The notes under the pieces are model-generated. The model made no database searches. It had not been told where the DNA came from and was given only the letters and a program-made list of their open reading frames with translations. Shown in pieces: positions 24,493-33,677 of a stretch of 64,000 nucleotides of DNA. The translations under genes and the position numbers were made by a program. The first letter of the stretch is position 1; every line of letters begins with the position of its first letter. The stretch is from Pseudopedobacter beijingensis. GTDB taxonomy: Bacteria > Bacteroidota > Bacteroidia > Sphingobacteriales > Sphingobacteriaceae. The stretch is taken from the NCBI RefSeq assembly GCF_042678145.1, contig NZ_JBHUDG010000050.1, forward strand, positions 162,013-226,012, read 5' to 3'.

Positions 24493-26529
24493 ATGGAAGA
24501 AACCAAAGAGCAGCAGGGGCTTTACCGCTCCCTGCAATTTGGCATATACCTATCCGTTGTCCTCGAAGTCTTTCTGTTTTTCTATGTAGATAAATTTCTT
24601 TTGGCAGGGGTAGCAAATAACAGTTTGCTACTCTTTGCAGAGAGGCTTTCGAGAGTACCATTTTATGCCGAACTGATAAACAGCAAGCTCTTTACACTTG
24701 TGCTGATCTGTCTGGTCTCCATCGGAACATTAAGCCGAAAGAAAAAAGACCTCAATCCCAAGACCCAGATCGTTTACCCTTTGGCATTGGGGATGCTCAT
24801 TCTTTTTTCGGGCTTATGGTTGCAGGGACATGAAGCAGCCCCGATATGGCGGTCGGTCAATTGGTATGACCTTGCCTATGTCACAAGCGCTTTTGCCGGA
24901 GCCATTTTGGTACACGTTGCAATAGACAACGTATCCAAGATCATCAGCTCCAACTTGGGAAAGGATCGCTGGAACATTGAGGAAGAATCCTTTATGCAAC
25001 CAACCGAACCCGTGATAACACCGTACTCGATCAACATCCCGACCTTGTTCTATTACAAAGGGAAAGTCCGTAAAGGGTATATACCGCTTGAAAACATTTT
25101 TAGGGGGTGTCTCATTTGCGGGGTTCCGGGAAGTGGAAAATCGTTCGGGATCATCATGCCGATCATACGCCAAATGCTGGCCAATTCGTTCACGATGTGC
25201 CTATACGATCTGAAATACCCCGATCTTGGCAAGGTTGCTTATTACCATTATCTGCTTGCCAAGCAGGACGGTCGATGCAGGGATTACAAATTCCATGTTA
25301 TCAATCTCAACGATCCCGCAAAGAGCAGGCGGGTAAACCCGATGAAACGGGCTTACCTAAACACGCTTGCCGATGCTTCGGAAACAGCCGAAGCGCTTGT
25401 CGAAGCCTTGAAAAAGGGAGACAAAAGCGGTGGTAGTGACCAATTTTTCACGCAGTCCGCCATCAATTTCCTTGCCGCCTGTATCTTCTTTTTCAGTAGG
25501 TACGAAGATGGCCGTTATTCCAGCCTGCCCCATGTACTTGCCTTTCTTAACCTGTCGTATGAACAGATTTTTACGGTGCTGTTCAGCAACGGGGAGCTTA
25601 GTTCCCTTTTATCGCCATTCATGTCCGCCTACAAAGCAAAGGCATTTGACCAACTTGAAGGACAAGTCGGAACGCTCAAAATCTTTATCAGCCGAATGGC
25701 CACCAAAGAAACGTTTTGGGTTTTCGGTGCGGATGATTTTGAGCTTCAAGTCAGTAACCCCAAGCACCCCGGTGTTTTGGTGCTCGCCAATGACCCCCGT
25801 ACCCAGAGCATTAACTCCGCTTGCCTGTCGGTGGTACTTAATCGGGTTACGAAACTTATCAATACGAAAGGCAATTTACCCATCGGTTTAGTGGTGGATG
25901 AGGCCCCCAGCCTGTATATTCACCGTGTAGACCTATTGGTGGCACAGAGCAGATCCAATTTTTCTGGGGTCGTTTTGGGGCTTCAGGAGTTGCCTATGCT
26001 GCGCCAACAATACGGCAAGGAAACAGCGGAGGTTATCACGTCCATCATGGGCAATGTACTGTCCGGTTCGGTCAGGAGCAAAGAAACTTTGGAGTGGTTG
26101 GAGCGCCTTTTTGGTAAGGTGAAACAGACGGGTGAAAGCCTAAGCATCGACCGTACGAGAACCTCGCTATCCTTGAATGAAAAACTCGAACCGCTGATTC
26201 CTGCCGGAAAGATAGCATCGCTAAAAGCTGGTGAAATTGTTGGCATCCTTGCCCGTGATACGGTAGACACCTATACGGGCAAATACCAGACTTCGGCGGT
26301 TAACTGCCGTGTCAATCTGGACATGGATGCCCTCAAAAAGGAAGAAGCGAATTATCGGGAACTGCCGACCTATTACGACTTCGGTAATCGAAAAGAAGAA
26401 ATCCTATTGGACAATTTTTTCCGCATCAACAGAGAAGTTGAGGAAATAGTTGAACAGTTTATTCCTATCCAAGACAATGTTCAAATTCCCGTACCAACCG
26501 AGACGACGGAATACAACAAAAGAAAATAG
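24493..26529 (+). CDS. Type IV coupling protein (TraD/VirD4-like; called MobC in CTnDOT-type elements)
   Basis: 678 aa. Three N-terminal membrane segments within residues 15-145, then the ATPase: Walker A CGVPGSGKSFGIIMPII at about residue 213, Walker B GLVVDEAPSLYIH at about residue 470, and the QELPMLRQQYGKE motif after it, typical of VirD4-type pumps. It delivers the relaxase-DNA complex to the channel. It is 34 bp after the traN stop. Confidence 0.9.
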   Translation: MEETKEQQGLYRSLQFGIYLSVVLEVFLFFYVDKFLLAGVANNSLLLFAERLSRVPFYAELINSKLFTLVLICLVSIGTLSRKKKDLNPKTQIVYPLALGMLILFSGLWLQGHEAAPIWRSVNWYDLAYVTSAFAGAILVHVAIDNVSKIISSNLGKDRWNIEEESFMQPTEPVITPYSINIPTLFYYKGKVRKGYIPLENIFRGCLICGVPGSGKSFGIIMPIIRQMLANSFTMCLYDLKYPDLGKVAYYHYLLAKQDGRCRDYKFHVINLNDPAKSRRVNPMKRAYLNTLADASETAEALVEALKKGDKSGGSDQFFTQSAINFLAACIFFFSRYEDGRYSSLPHVLAFLNLSYEQIFTVLFSNGELSSLLSPFMSAYKAKAFDQLEGQVGTLKIFISRMATKETFWVFGADDFELQVSNPKHPGVLVLANDPRTQSINSACLSVVLNRVTKLINTKGNLPIGLVVDEAPSLYIHRVDLLVAQSRSNFSGVVLGLQELPMLRQQYGKETAEVITSIMGNVLSGSVRSKETLEWLERLFGKVKQTGESLSIDRTRTSLSLNEKLEPLIPAGKIASLKAGEIVGILARDTVDTYTGKYQTSAVNCRVNLDMDALKKEEANYRELPTYYDFGNRKEEILLDNFFRINREVEEIVEQFIPIQDNVQIPVPTETTEYNKRK

Positions 26530-26574
26530 TCAATCGACTTTTTAAGGGAGTTAATTCCTACAAATCACAACATT

Positions 26575-27084
26575 ATGAACAACACTCGACGTTCTGCATA
26601 TCTGCGGATTAGATTTTTTTTCGGTTGGTTGGTGCTTGTTCCCTTTATGCTTTGTGGACAAGACATAGATTACAGTCCACCATTAGACAAGCTAAAGGTC
26701 ACATCGCCATTCGGATACCGTATCCACCCGATCAGCGGTAAGGCTTCACACCACAGCGGTGTTGACTTTGCCGCGCGTTCCGATCCTGTATTTAATGTAC
26801 TTAATGGTTATGTCAAAGCAACAGGAAGACATAAAGCACTCGGCAAGTACATACTGATAGTACACGGCGAAGTAGAAACCATTTACGGACACCTTTCCCA
26901 TATACTCGTTTCATCGGGTGATACGGTAATAGCGGGGCAACCTATCGCTATCACCGGAAGCACGGGCAGGGTGACAGGAGAACACCTGCATTTTTCGGTG
27001 AAATTCAACGGTAAATTCCTTGACCCCTTGAAATTCCTACGCAGGTTAAGAGAACAATTAGACCAATCCTTAAACATGGAATAA
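26575..27084 (+). CDS. M23 (LytM) peptidoglycan peptidase
   Basis: 169 aa. Signal sequence/anchor near LVLVPFMLCGQ, then the M23 zinc site: first His and Asp in HHSGVDFAA (HxxxD), and the HLHF pair near residue 141. The catalytic set is complete. It probably opens peptidoglycan for assembly of the conjugation apparatus, as lytic enzymes of transfer operons do. Confidence 0.87.
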   Translation: MNNTRRSAYLRIRFFFGWLVLVPFMLCGQDIDYSPPLDKLKVTSPFGYRIHPISGKASHHSGVDFAARSDPVFNVLNGYVKATGRHKALGKYILIVHGEVETIYGHLSHILVSSGDTVIAGQPIAITGSTGRVTGEHLHFSVKFNGKFLDPLKFLRRLREQLDQSLNME

Positions 27085-27085
27085 T

Positions 27086-27244
27086 ATGGACTATCATTTA
27101 AGATCACTGCAACAAAAACTAAGTGTCCTGGCCAGTGGTGAAGACATTGGTCTGACCCCAGCGGAAGCCGCCATTTATGGCGTGGAATACGCAGACGAAT
27201 GGCCAGATGACGAATCCCCGGAGGTGGATGAAGATGAGCAGTAA
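27086..27244 (+). CDS. Small acidic protein overlapping ardC
   Basis: 52 aa, one base after the peptidase stop; acidic, ending DESPEVDEDEQ. It overlaps the ArdC start by 11 bp, so translation may be coupled. The short sequence (YHLRSLQQKLSVLASGEDIG, then LTPAEAAIYGVEYADEW) looks like a structured helical mini-protein. Not recognised. Below usual length cutoffs but supported by position and by the lack of any competing frame. Confidence 0.5.
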   Translation: MDYHLRSLQQKLSVLASGEDIGLTPAEAAIYGVEYADEWPDDESPEVDEDEQ

Positions 27245-28460
27245 AAATTCTAAATCCCTGCATGAAATAGTTGCGGAGAATATCATCAAGAAACTCGAAC
27301 AAGGTACAGCACCGTGGCAGAAGCCGTGGAATAGCAATAGCCCAGCTTTTGAATTACCGTACAATGCAATCACCGGAAACCGATATAAGGGTATCAACAG
27401 CTTATCACTATTATCGGCCGATCGTGAAGACCCGCGTTGGATGACGTTCAACCAAGCATCTGCAAAAGGCTGGAACGTAAGAAAGGGAGAAAAAGCAACC
27501 CTGATCCAGTTTGTCAAGACCCATGAACTTGTTTCCAAAAGAGACGAAGAGGGCAAACCAATTTTGGACGAACAGGGTAAGCCCGTAAAAGCTAAGGTAG
27601 GTCTTGACAGGGCAATTATCACCACTGCTTGGGTATTCAATGCGGAACAGATCAATGGTATCGAACCTTTGGTGAAATCCGAAGCAAAGCAATTCCAATG
27701 GGATTCTATCCAAAGAGCAGAAAACATCATTCAGGCTTCGGGAGCAGATATAACCCACAAAACAGGTAACCGAGCGTATTACAGTTCGGCACTCGACAGT
27801 ATCACCATGCCTTTGCGTGAACAATTCGATGCACCGGATAAGTATTATGCCACCGTGCTCCATGAGCTCGGTCACTGGACGGGCCATAAAGACCGTCTGG
27901 ACAGAAGCATGGTTGACAGTTTTGGAACAGAGGGCTATGCCCGCGAAGAACTTCGTGCCGAAATCGCTTCGATGCTTATCGGTCAGGAACTCAACATTGG
28001 CCATGATCCCGGCCAGCACATTGCCTACGTGGACAGTTGGATACAGATATTGCGTGATACACCTTTTGAAATACACGCTGCCGCCGCCGATGCGGAAAAA
28101 ATTCTTAATTATCTATTGGCATTTGAGCAAAAAAGGGAAATCAAGGCCGCTGCCAATGTTCAGGTCGAAGCCCAGACCGAGGCAAAACCACAAAAGGTAA
28201 AAGAAGCCACCCTTTCGATAGGTGATGAAATCGCCTATAACAATACTATGTACAAAGTGCAAGGGCATTTGAAACGTGGACGTATGCGTGTGGAAGACCT
28301 ATCGACTGGAAACACGTTTTCGCTATCGAGAACTGACGGGCTGTATGGTTCCCTGCTACACGCCAAGCAGAACCCTAACAGTATCAAGCCAAGTGAAGAC
28401 CTGCACCGCCCGGTACAAGCCGAAATTGAGGCTGTTGCCGCCTATGGCATCAGAAGATAA
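27234..28460 (+). CDS. ardC: ArdC-type antirestriction protein (ssDNA-binding domain plus zincin)
   Basis: 408 aa from the ATG at 27234 (27228 also possible). The N-terminal ArdC ssDNA-binding domain (IVAENIIKKLEQGTAPWQKPW and NRYKGINSLSLL) is followed by a zincin-like domain with HELGHWTGH near residue 208 and the EGYAREELRAEIAS glutamate helix. Such proteins protect incoming ssDNA from restriction. The C-terminal tail (DEIAYNNTMYKVQGHL) resembles a small barrel module. Likely expressed during establishment in a recipient. Confidence 0.88.
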   Translation: MSSKNSKSLHEIVAENIIKKLEQGTAPWQKPWNSNSPAFELPYNAITGNRYKGINSLSLLSADREDPRWMTFNQASAKGWNVRKGEKATLIQFVKTHELVSKRDEEGKPILDEQGKPVKAKVGLDRAIITTAWVFNAEQINGIEPLVKSEAKQFQWDSIQRAENIIQASGADITHKTGNRAYYSSALDSITMPLREQFDAPDKYYATVLHELGHWTGHKDRLDRSMVDSFGTEGYAREELRAEIASMLIGQELNIGHDPGQHIAYVDSWIQILRDTPFEIHAAAADAEKILNYLLAFEQKREIKAAANVQVEAQTEAKPQKVKEATLSIGDEIAYNNTMYKVQGHLKRGRMRVEDLSTGNTFSLSRTDGLYGSLLHAKQNPNSIKPSEDLHRPVQAEIEAVAAYGIRR

Positions 28461-28490
28461 AAATTATAAAACTTAACAAACAATTACATC

Positions 28491-29303
28491 ATGAAATATC
28501 CTATCAACGAAAACGAAATGCCCCTAAACGAACTTGAAAAATTGGGGCTTTACAAAGACGGAGGGTTCAGCATCAGTCCGGAGAATATCGATGCCCTGCT
28601 TGCAGGGAGAAGAACCGATATGTTGAGCATGGCAGGTCTGAACATCGATGGGTTTGCCATCCGTCAATTGGATGCAAAGTTATTCCTTAGCCGAAATACA
28701 GATGGCACAGTACAGCTAAACATACATCCTATATATCGTGAACCGCAATGGCATCCATTGTTGAGTGATGACGAGGAAAAAGCCCTGATCGCAGGAGAAA
28801 AACACGTGGTAAGCAAGGAACAGGAGATTGACGGAAACAAAAAGAAGAAAGTCATCATTGAATATGACGACTTGACAAGGGAGTTTGTGGCTTATGAACC
28901 CGACGAAGTGCAGGCCCCCATCCGAGTAAATGGCGAAGAACTTTCGGAACAGCAACAGGAGGTTTTCCGTAACGGTGAAGTAGTGGAACTCAAAGACGGA
29001 ACCAAAATCCAACATTCGGCAACAGACAATAAGGGTATCCGTTCAGACCGAAAACGACTTATCCTATCGGTGCTTTTGGATGGCGGTATATCTTACTTAG
29101 TTTTCCGAGGTATCAATAACCTAAAAGGTAGGGTTGAACCGCAGAGCGAGGGATATAGCGAGGGATATAACCGCGCATTGACCGACATGATGATGGCCGA
29201 TAAAAAACAAAAACACGGTAACGAGAAAACCGTTCAAGACCTTGTGCAAAATCTTCGTGATAAGCAAGAAAGTAGAGGTTACGGACGTACCGTTGCGAGG
29301 TAG
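28491..29303 (+). CDS. DUF4099/DUF3945 domain protein
   Basis: 270 aa. N-terminal DUF4099-like segment (LNELEKLGLYKDGGFSISPE, then IDALLAGRRTDML) and a DUF3945-like region (EYDDLTREFVAYEPDEVQAP, then VNGEELSEQQQEVFRNGEVV), then a predicted membrane-like or hydrophobic stretch LILSVLLDGGISYLVF and a charged tail. These proteins are widespread in Bacteroidetes elements, frequently next to topoisomerase or ArdC genes; function unknown. Confidence 0.75.
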   Translation: MKYPINENEMPLNELEKLGLYKDGGFSISPENIDALLAGRRTDMLSMAGLNIDGFAIRQLDAKLFLSRNTDGTVQLNIHPIYREPQWHPLLSDDEEKALIAGEKHVVSKEQEIDGNKKKKVIIEYDDLTREFVAYEPDEVQAPIRVNGEELSEQQQEVFRNGEVVELKDGTKIQHSATDNKGIRSDRKRLILSVLLDGGISYLVFRGINNLKGRVEPQSEGYSEGYNRALTDMMMADKKQKHGNEKTVQDLVQNLRDKQESRGYGRTVAR

Positions 29304-29923
29304 TGGTATTTCTCCAATTAAAGCCCGAAGTACGGAACTTCTTTGCACCTTATATCCACGTTGTCGAGGATAAAATTCTGTTTCCTTATACATTGGAAAA
29401 TCAGATTATAGCCCAAGAGCATTGGAGTGAAAATGGTGTCCGTATTCCGGTCTGTAAAGGTATGTGGTTGGTGACGGACAGCTTGCCTATATCTGTCACC
29501 AATCTTTTTATCGGTCATTCTGCAAGCGATATATTGTGCTTTTGCCATTATTACCCTAATTGGGTTAATTCACCTTGTTTGAGCGCATTTGTTTCATTGG
29601 GTTTGTTGCCAACAAAAGAACAGTTTACGTGGTTGAAATCCCTTTTCCCAAACGCTAAAACACATACGGTATTTGATGGGGGAATAAGTGGCCGTGTAGC
29701 CGATTGTAAAGTAGCGACGTGGCAACTTGGTAAGAACGCAAGGTTTAGTCTTGTTGATGACCACGGAGAGTTTTACTGCAACAAAAAGAAGTATCGTATT
29801 CCAGTCAGTATTTTTTCATTGAACCGTTTTGAAAAGTTATCGGGTATCCGTGCAGGTATCAGAACCCATAAACCAAAACCACCATTTGAAACGTTCTATC
29901 AATCCTTTACAAACGTGGGTTAA
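29303..29923 (+). CDS. Uncharacterised ICE protein with faint TOPRIM-like features
   Basis: 206 aa, GTG start that shares one base with the stop of the preceding gene, so translation is coupled. No signal peptide. The segments NLFIGHSASDILCF and HTVFDGGISGRVADCKVATWQ have the spacing of TOPRIM motifs but lack the canonical acids, so this is only a suggestion. Followed by a strong terminator, so it closes the backbone operon. Confidence 0.55.
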   Translation: MVFLQLKPEVRNFFAPYIHVVEDKILFPYTLENQIIAQEHWSENGVRIPVCKGMWLVTDSLPISVTNLFIGHSASDILCFCHYYPNWVNSPCLSAFVSLGLLPTKEQFTWLKSLFPNAKTHTVFDGGISGRVADCKVATWQLGKNARFSLVDDHGEFYCNKKKYRIPVSIFSLNRFEKLSGIRAGIRTHKPKPPFETFYQSFTNVG

Positions 29924-29940
29924 TCTGAACCAGCCTACCC

Positions 29941-29974
29941 AAACCCCTGATCCTTTATTGGGTCAGGGGTTTTT
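29941..29974 (+). terminator. Rho-independent terminator closing the ICE backbone operon
   Basis: AAACCCCTGA / TCAGGGGTTT stem with a 12-nt loop and TTTT tail, 17 bp after the preceding stop. It divides the G+C-richer backbone from the A+T-rich defence cargo. Confidence 0.82.
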
Positions 29975-30007
29975 GTCATTTATGACCTAATAAGCTGTAT
30001 ACGGGTT

Positions 30008-30511
30008 TTAAATTGACTCTTCAACAAAATCCAGCTCACCGTTTAAAAAGCAGATGAGATCATCAAGAATTAGTAATGAGCTTTCTAATAACTCTTTATC
30101 TCGTCCATTGTCTGCATTCAAAGATTTATTACCGTGAAAAAGATTATTTCTTATGGTACGGATGTTTAAAGTTAAAATCTCAAGACGATCAGTATTCGTT
30201 CTTATTATATCTTGCCAAATATATTGACCATCGTTTTTAATAAGCTTTTTAGGTGGATTGGATTGAATATATTGGATGGCATTCTCAAGTTCTTGCTTTA
30301 AGCCTTTATTTTGCCAAGTAACGTATCTTGTTTTACAATTCTTCGTGAAATCATTCCAATTAACGAGGCCCTCAGCGGTGATGAAATCGTTGAATTTTAG
30401 GAGAAATTCAAATCGCGAAAAGGATAGGAAAAACTTTATAATTACTTCCTGATGCGAATGATTTAAATTGTCTCTGAATTTTTGATAAAGTTGATCAGTT
30501 GGTGTTGGCAT
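30008..30511 (-). CDS. HEPN-like protein
   Basis: 167-aa all-helical protein. The C-terminal part contains TLNIRTIRNNLFHGNKSL, an RNxxxH motif of the HEPN RNase superfamily (R-N-N-L-F-H), in the right place between predicted helices. HEPN domains are common RNase toxins in defence systems. It is divergent from the four-gene operon starting at 30849. No antitoxin partner is clear, although a short upstream frame precedes it. Function inferred from the motif. Confidence 0.65.
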   Translation of the reverse strand: MPTPTDQLYQKFRDNLNHSHQEVIIKFFLSFSRFEFLLKFNDFITAEGLVNWNDFTKNCKTRYVTWQNKGLKQELENAIQYIQSNPPKKLIKNDGQYIWQDIIRTNTDRLEILTLNIRTIRNNLFHGNKSLNADNGRDKELLESSLLILDDLICFLNGELDFVEESI

Positions 30512-30656
30512 TTTTATTTTCTATTGACTTTTCAAGAATAGTTAAAAGCGTGTTAAATACAAAATCAAGTAGTATATTTTTTGAAAGCTGTAGTCTTAAG
30601 CTCTTGTGTTTGTTGAGAAACTCAATAGGCTTCAAAAATATTTTGGCACTTTGCAA
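30495..30656 (-). pseudogene. Short startless coding remnant upstream of the HEPN gene
   Basis: About 53 codons on the minus strand (QSAKIFLKPIEFLNKHKS, then LRLQLSKNILLDFVFNTLL) with protein-like composition but no ATG; only a TTG at 30656 could start it. Its stop lies inside the HEPN gene, overlapping its start by 17 bp, the usual coupling arrangement. It may be the 3' remnant of a truncated partner gene or a small TTG-started antitoxin. The rest of the spacer (30657-30848) holds no gene and must carry the promoter of the divergent operon. Confidence 0.35.
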
Positions 30657-30848
30657 AATGTAATTTTATTGTTGCGCATTATTGCGTAGCTTTAGAGGCA
30701 AAATTATGCGTATATAATGTGTTGGTTCATCAAATCAACACGTTTTAGGCCTATCTTCACTCCTGATAATACATATTTATCATGGTTGCTTTCTAACAAC
30801 GGACACCATATACACCGGGAGTTTGAAGTATGAATTTAAAGGAAATCT

Positions 30849-33677
30849 ATGAGGTACTTTGAATGGAACGATATTGTGTCAGAATATTTTTTCAATCCCA
30901 GCAATGCAGGGAAGGATGTCTACTTATACCTCACCAAGAACGATATTATTGGTTTAGCTCGACATTGTTTCGAACAGTCATCTGACGAAGAAATTTGGAA
31001 CGATTTCGTAAATAAAGTAAGGTTTGGATTTTCTGGTGGAAATGGAAACGTAATTGCAAAAGCAAGAAATGCTTACGAGAAAAGAAACTTACAAAGCGTT
31101 GTAATCAATGAAGTAAAATATGAAATAAAATACCCTCCCTATATCACTTACTTGGTTTTTCTCGTACTCCCTTTAATTGAGATTAATCACGATCAGGGTC
31201 AAAGAACAAATAATTATTACAGTAGACTGAATTATTTCTTAGAAATCAACAAAATAAATCAAAAAATTGGAACAGTTGATTTTGGTAGTAATCAAATTAA
31301 TTTACTATGGGAACATCTTGAACATTGGGCAAATGTAAAAAATAACGGTGATTTGGGTTTGTTCAATGTTATTCCATTTACAAATGCGAACTGGGTTTAT
31401 GTAGGAAAAGTATTTTCACAGTGTGTTTTGCCTCCCAAGTTTCTAAATCGCCTACCTAAATTATTTGAATCTCTTGGTTTGGTTCCCAATACTTTTTACG
31501 AAGACGGATTTCTAAAATATAAAATAAAGAATAGTAGAACGGATTTAATTCCAAAAAGCACGTTGGATCATTTGAAAAAGGAAGATGAGTTATCAAACTC
31601 TATCATTCAAACTATACAACGACAATATAAAAAATGGACAGGTGAAACCCACGAAGAAATAGAAGAAGGAACAACACTACGACAGAGAAGAAATTACACT
31701 GTTGCACCTTTATTTCTTCAATTTAAAGTAAATACCAATGACGAAGAGATTAAGTTTTCGTACAGAATGTATTCTTCAAATGACTATCCCGAAGATTTAA
31801 AATTTGGAGAACACGAGAATTTGTATGAAATCAATGGATGGTCAAAAACGTTACCTGTTGAATTCAAAGAAAACCTTGAACTTAAGGACAATTTCAACAA
31901 ATGGATCGCGAAGTTTTCTAACCGTGATGTGAGGTTATTCATAAGTGCCGGGACATTTCAGTTGAGCAATGATTATTGGATTGAGACAAGCGTTCTCTCA
32001 AAAACAGAACGAATGTATTTGATGTGCAAAAACGAAAAGCAAGAAATAATCAAAGAATGGGGAAGTACATTTGTCAACGGAGATTTCAAACAAGAAGATT
32101 TTGAAGGCTTGCCGGAAAACTATTCATTGTTTTGGTTTCGCAATCCTACACAAGGACTTTCTGAAATTCCACTTCTTACATTGTACACAGAAAAACGGAT
32201 TGAATTAATTGGTGGACTAAAAGTGAATTTCAGAACGTATGTAAATGATTATTTGCCAGAAGTTGAAATTGTGAATGCGGACGGTAACGAAAAAGTTTAT
32301 TTGCAATACAAAGAAACACATGAGAAAATTTTCCTTTCAAAGAAGCAGTCACTAAATAATCGCTGGTTATTACCCGAAAAAACTTTAATAGATACCGATT
32401 TCTATATAAAGGTAGAAAACGAGAACTTTTCTGGAAATGAACTTGCATACAACTTGGTTTCGTCAGACAACACGGCAATTCAAGTTGATGATTCTAAATT
32501 ACCGAAAAGAGATTCCTTTGGTAGAAACATTACAACTAATTTGGGGCAATACTGTATAGGTAGTAATATTGTTAATCCTGATAAGTCAAGTCAAAGATAT
32601 TTCTGCCATTTAAGTTCAATGTTCATTTCCACTAAAAAGGAGGTTGCAGCTAATATTTCAAGTGCCACACTTAATAATCATACCGGAAATAAACTTTGTA
32701 ATTTTCTCTCTATAAAAGCTAAACTTTCGACCGAAGAATTTTTCAAAGCATTTGAGTTTTATTATTCAAAGGAGTTTCCGGAGCAACAATTAAACTCAAA
32801 TTTTAATCTCACAAGACTTAAAAGAGCCTCGCTGAATTATTATGATTTCATCGGAATACTTGATTATGATTATGAGACTAAAAATGTCATTTTAAGCCCG
32901 CCCCAGTTTATTTTCATTCCGACAACACGAGGGAGAAAAGTTTTGCTAATAGGTGCAAGAGATTCTGCCTTGGTTGAAACAATCGTAAATACTGCACCTA
33001 AACACAATTTACAAGTTGAAATAACAAGGCAATTTGTTTCAAACGAACGATTGCTTTTACCTGATGTAGTCACAGTTAGGGCATTTGAACAAACATCAAC
33101 AGATAATTATGGAGAGAATTGCTTGAAAGCTTTTGCAGATGAATTGAGGGTGAAGTTTTCAAATGATTACTTCCCGCAAGTTGCACTTCAAGATTTTTCA
33201 GCAAATATTGTAGACTACGAAAGGACATTACAGCAGACCAACGAAAATGACTATGATTGGGCGAGGTATATTTTCAATCCTGAAACCTTAATTTTTGAAA
33301 AGAGCGAGACACCAATTTTCGACAAATCATTTTCGTTGATAAAATACAAATTGAATGAATATACTCATCAATTCAAACTTTGGAAAGACAATAAGAGCTA
33401 TCAAATTGATATGAATTGGGGACGGTTTATTGCATTGAAACATTGCAATAAAAATGTGATTTTGTTTGATAGCACAAGTAAAAAAGTTGCTATCCCAATC
33501 GAAATGCCTTTGCCAAGATTAATGTCGGAAGCTATTATGTTGTTAAGTGGATTAGCCCCCGATTTCAAAGTGATAGATGGGAAGAAATACAGAGTATATG
33601 AAAATGTAATTGGGATTTTCACTCAAAATTTGTTCAGATTAAAATTAGGCCAGACTCCAATAGATAAAACATTATGA
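30849..33677 (+). CDS. Unrecognised 942-aa protein, first gene of a helicase-nuclease-methylase operon
   Basis: No domain is recognised with confidence. No signal peptide or membrane helix; the sequence is polar, A+T-rich in codon use, with a helical N-terminal third (WNDFVNKVRFGFSGGNG), a beta-rich centre (VEIVNADGNEKVYLQY) and a mixed C-terminal part (LLIGARDSALVETIVNTAP; MPLPRLMSEAIMLLSGLAP). It overlaps the giant helicase gene by 4 bp, so the two work together. By size and neighbour it recalls the STY4851/YjiT-type proteins paired with a YjiV-type helicase in enterobacteria; that is from memory and unverified. Confidence 0.8.
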   Translation: MRYFEWNDIVSEYFFNPSNAGKDVYLYLTKNDIIGLARHCFEQSSDEEIWNDFVNKVRFGFSGGNGNVIAKARNAYEKRNLQSVVINEVKYEIKYPPYITYLVFLVLPLIEINHDQGQRTNNYYSRLNYFLEINKINQKIGTVDFGSNQINLLWEHLEHWANVKNNGDLGLFNVIPFTNANWVYVGKVFSQCVLPPKFLNRLPKLFESLGLVPNTFYEDGFLKYKIKNSRTDLIPKSTLDHLKKEDELSNSIIQTIQRQYKKWTGETHEEIEEGTTLRQRRNYTVAPLFLQFKVNTNDEEIKFSYRMYSSNDYPEDLKFGEHENLYEINGWSKTLPVEFKENLELKDNFNKWIAKFSNRDVRLFISAGTFQLSNDYWIETSVLSKTERMYLMCKNEKQEIIKEWGSTFVNGDFKQEDFEGLPENYSLFWFRNPTQGLSEIPLLTLYTEKRIELIGGLKVNFRTYVNDYLPEVEIVNADGNEKVYLQYKETHEKIFLSKKQSLNNRWLLPEKTLIDTDFYIKVENENFSGNELAYNLVSSDNTAIQVDDSKLPKRDSFGRNITTNLGQYCIGSNIVNPDKSSQRYFCHLSSMFISTKKEVAANISSATLNNHTGNKLCNFLSIKAKLSTEEFFKAFEFYYSKEFPEQQLNSNFNLTRLKRASLNYYDFIGILDYDYETKNVILSPPQFIFIPTTRGRKVLLIGARDSALVETIVNTAPKHNLQVEITRQFVSNERLLLPDVVTVRAFEQTSTDNYGENCLKAFADELRVKFSNDYFPQVALQDFSANIVDYERTLQQTNENDYDWARYIFNPETLIFEKSETPIFDKSFSLIKYKLNEYTHQFKLWKDNKSYQIDMNWGRFIALKHCNKNVILFDSTSKKVAIPIEMPLPRLMSEAIMLLSGLAPDFKVIDGKKYRVYENVIGIFTQNLFRLKLGQTPIDKTL

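Noticed and set aside
30849..33677. Argonaute (pPIWI) or DISARM DrmE identity for the 942-aa protein
   Set aside because: I see no PIWI motif set and cannot match DrmE; naming it would be a guess.
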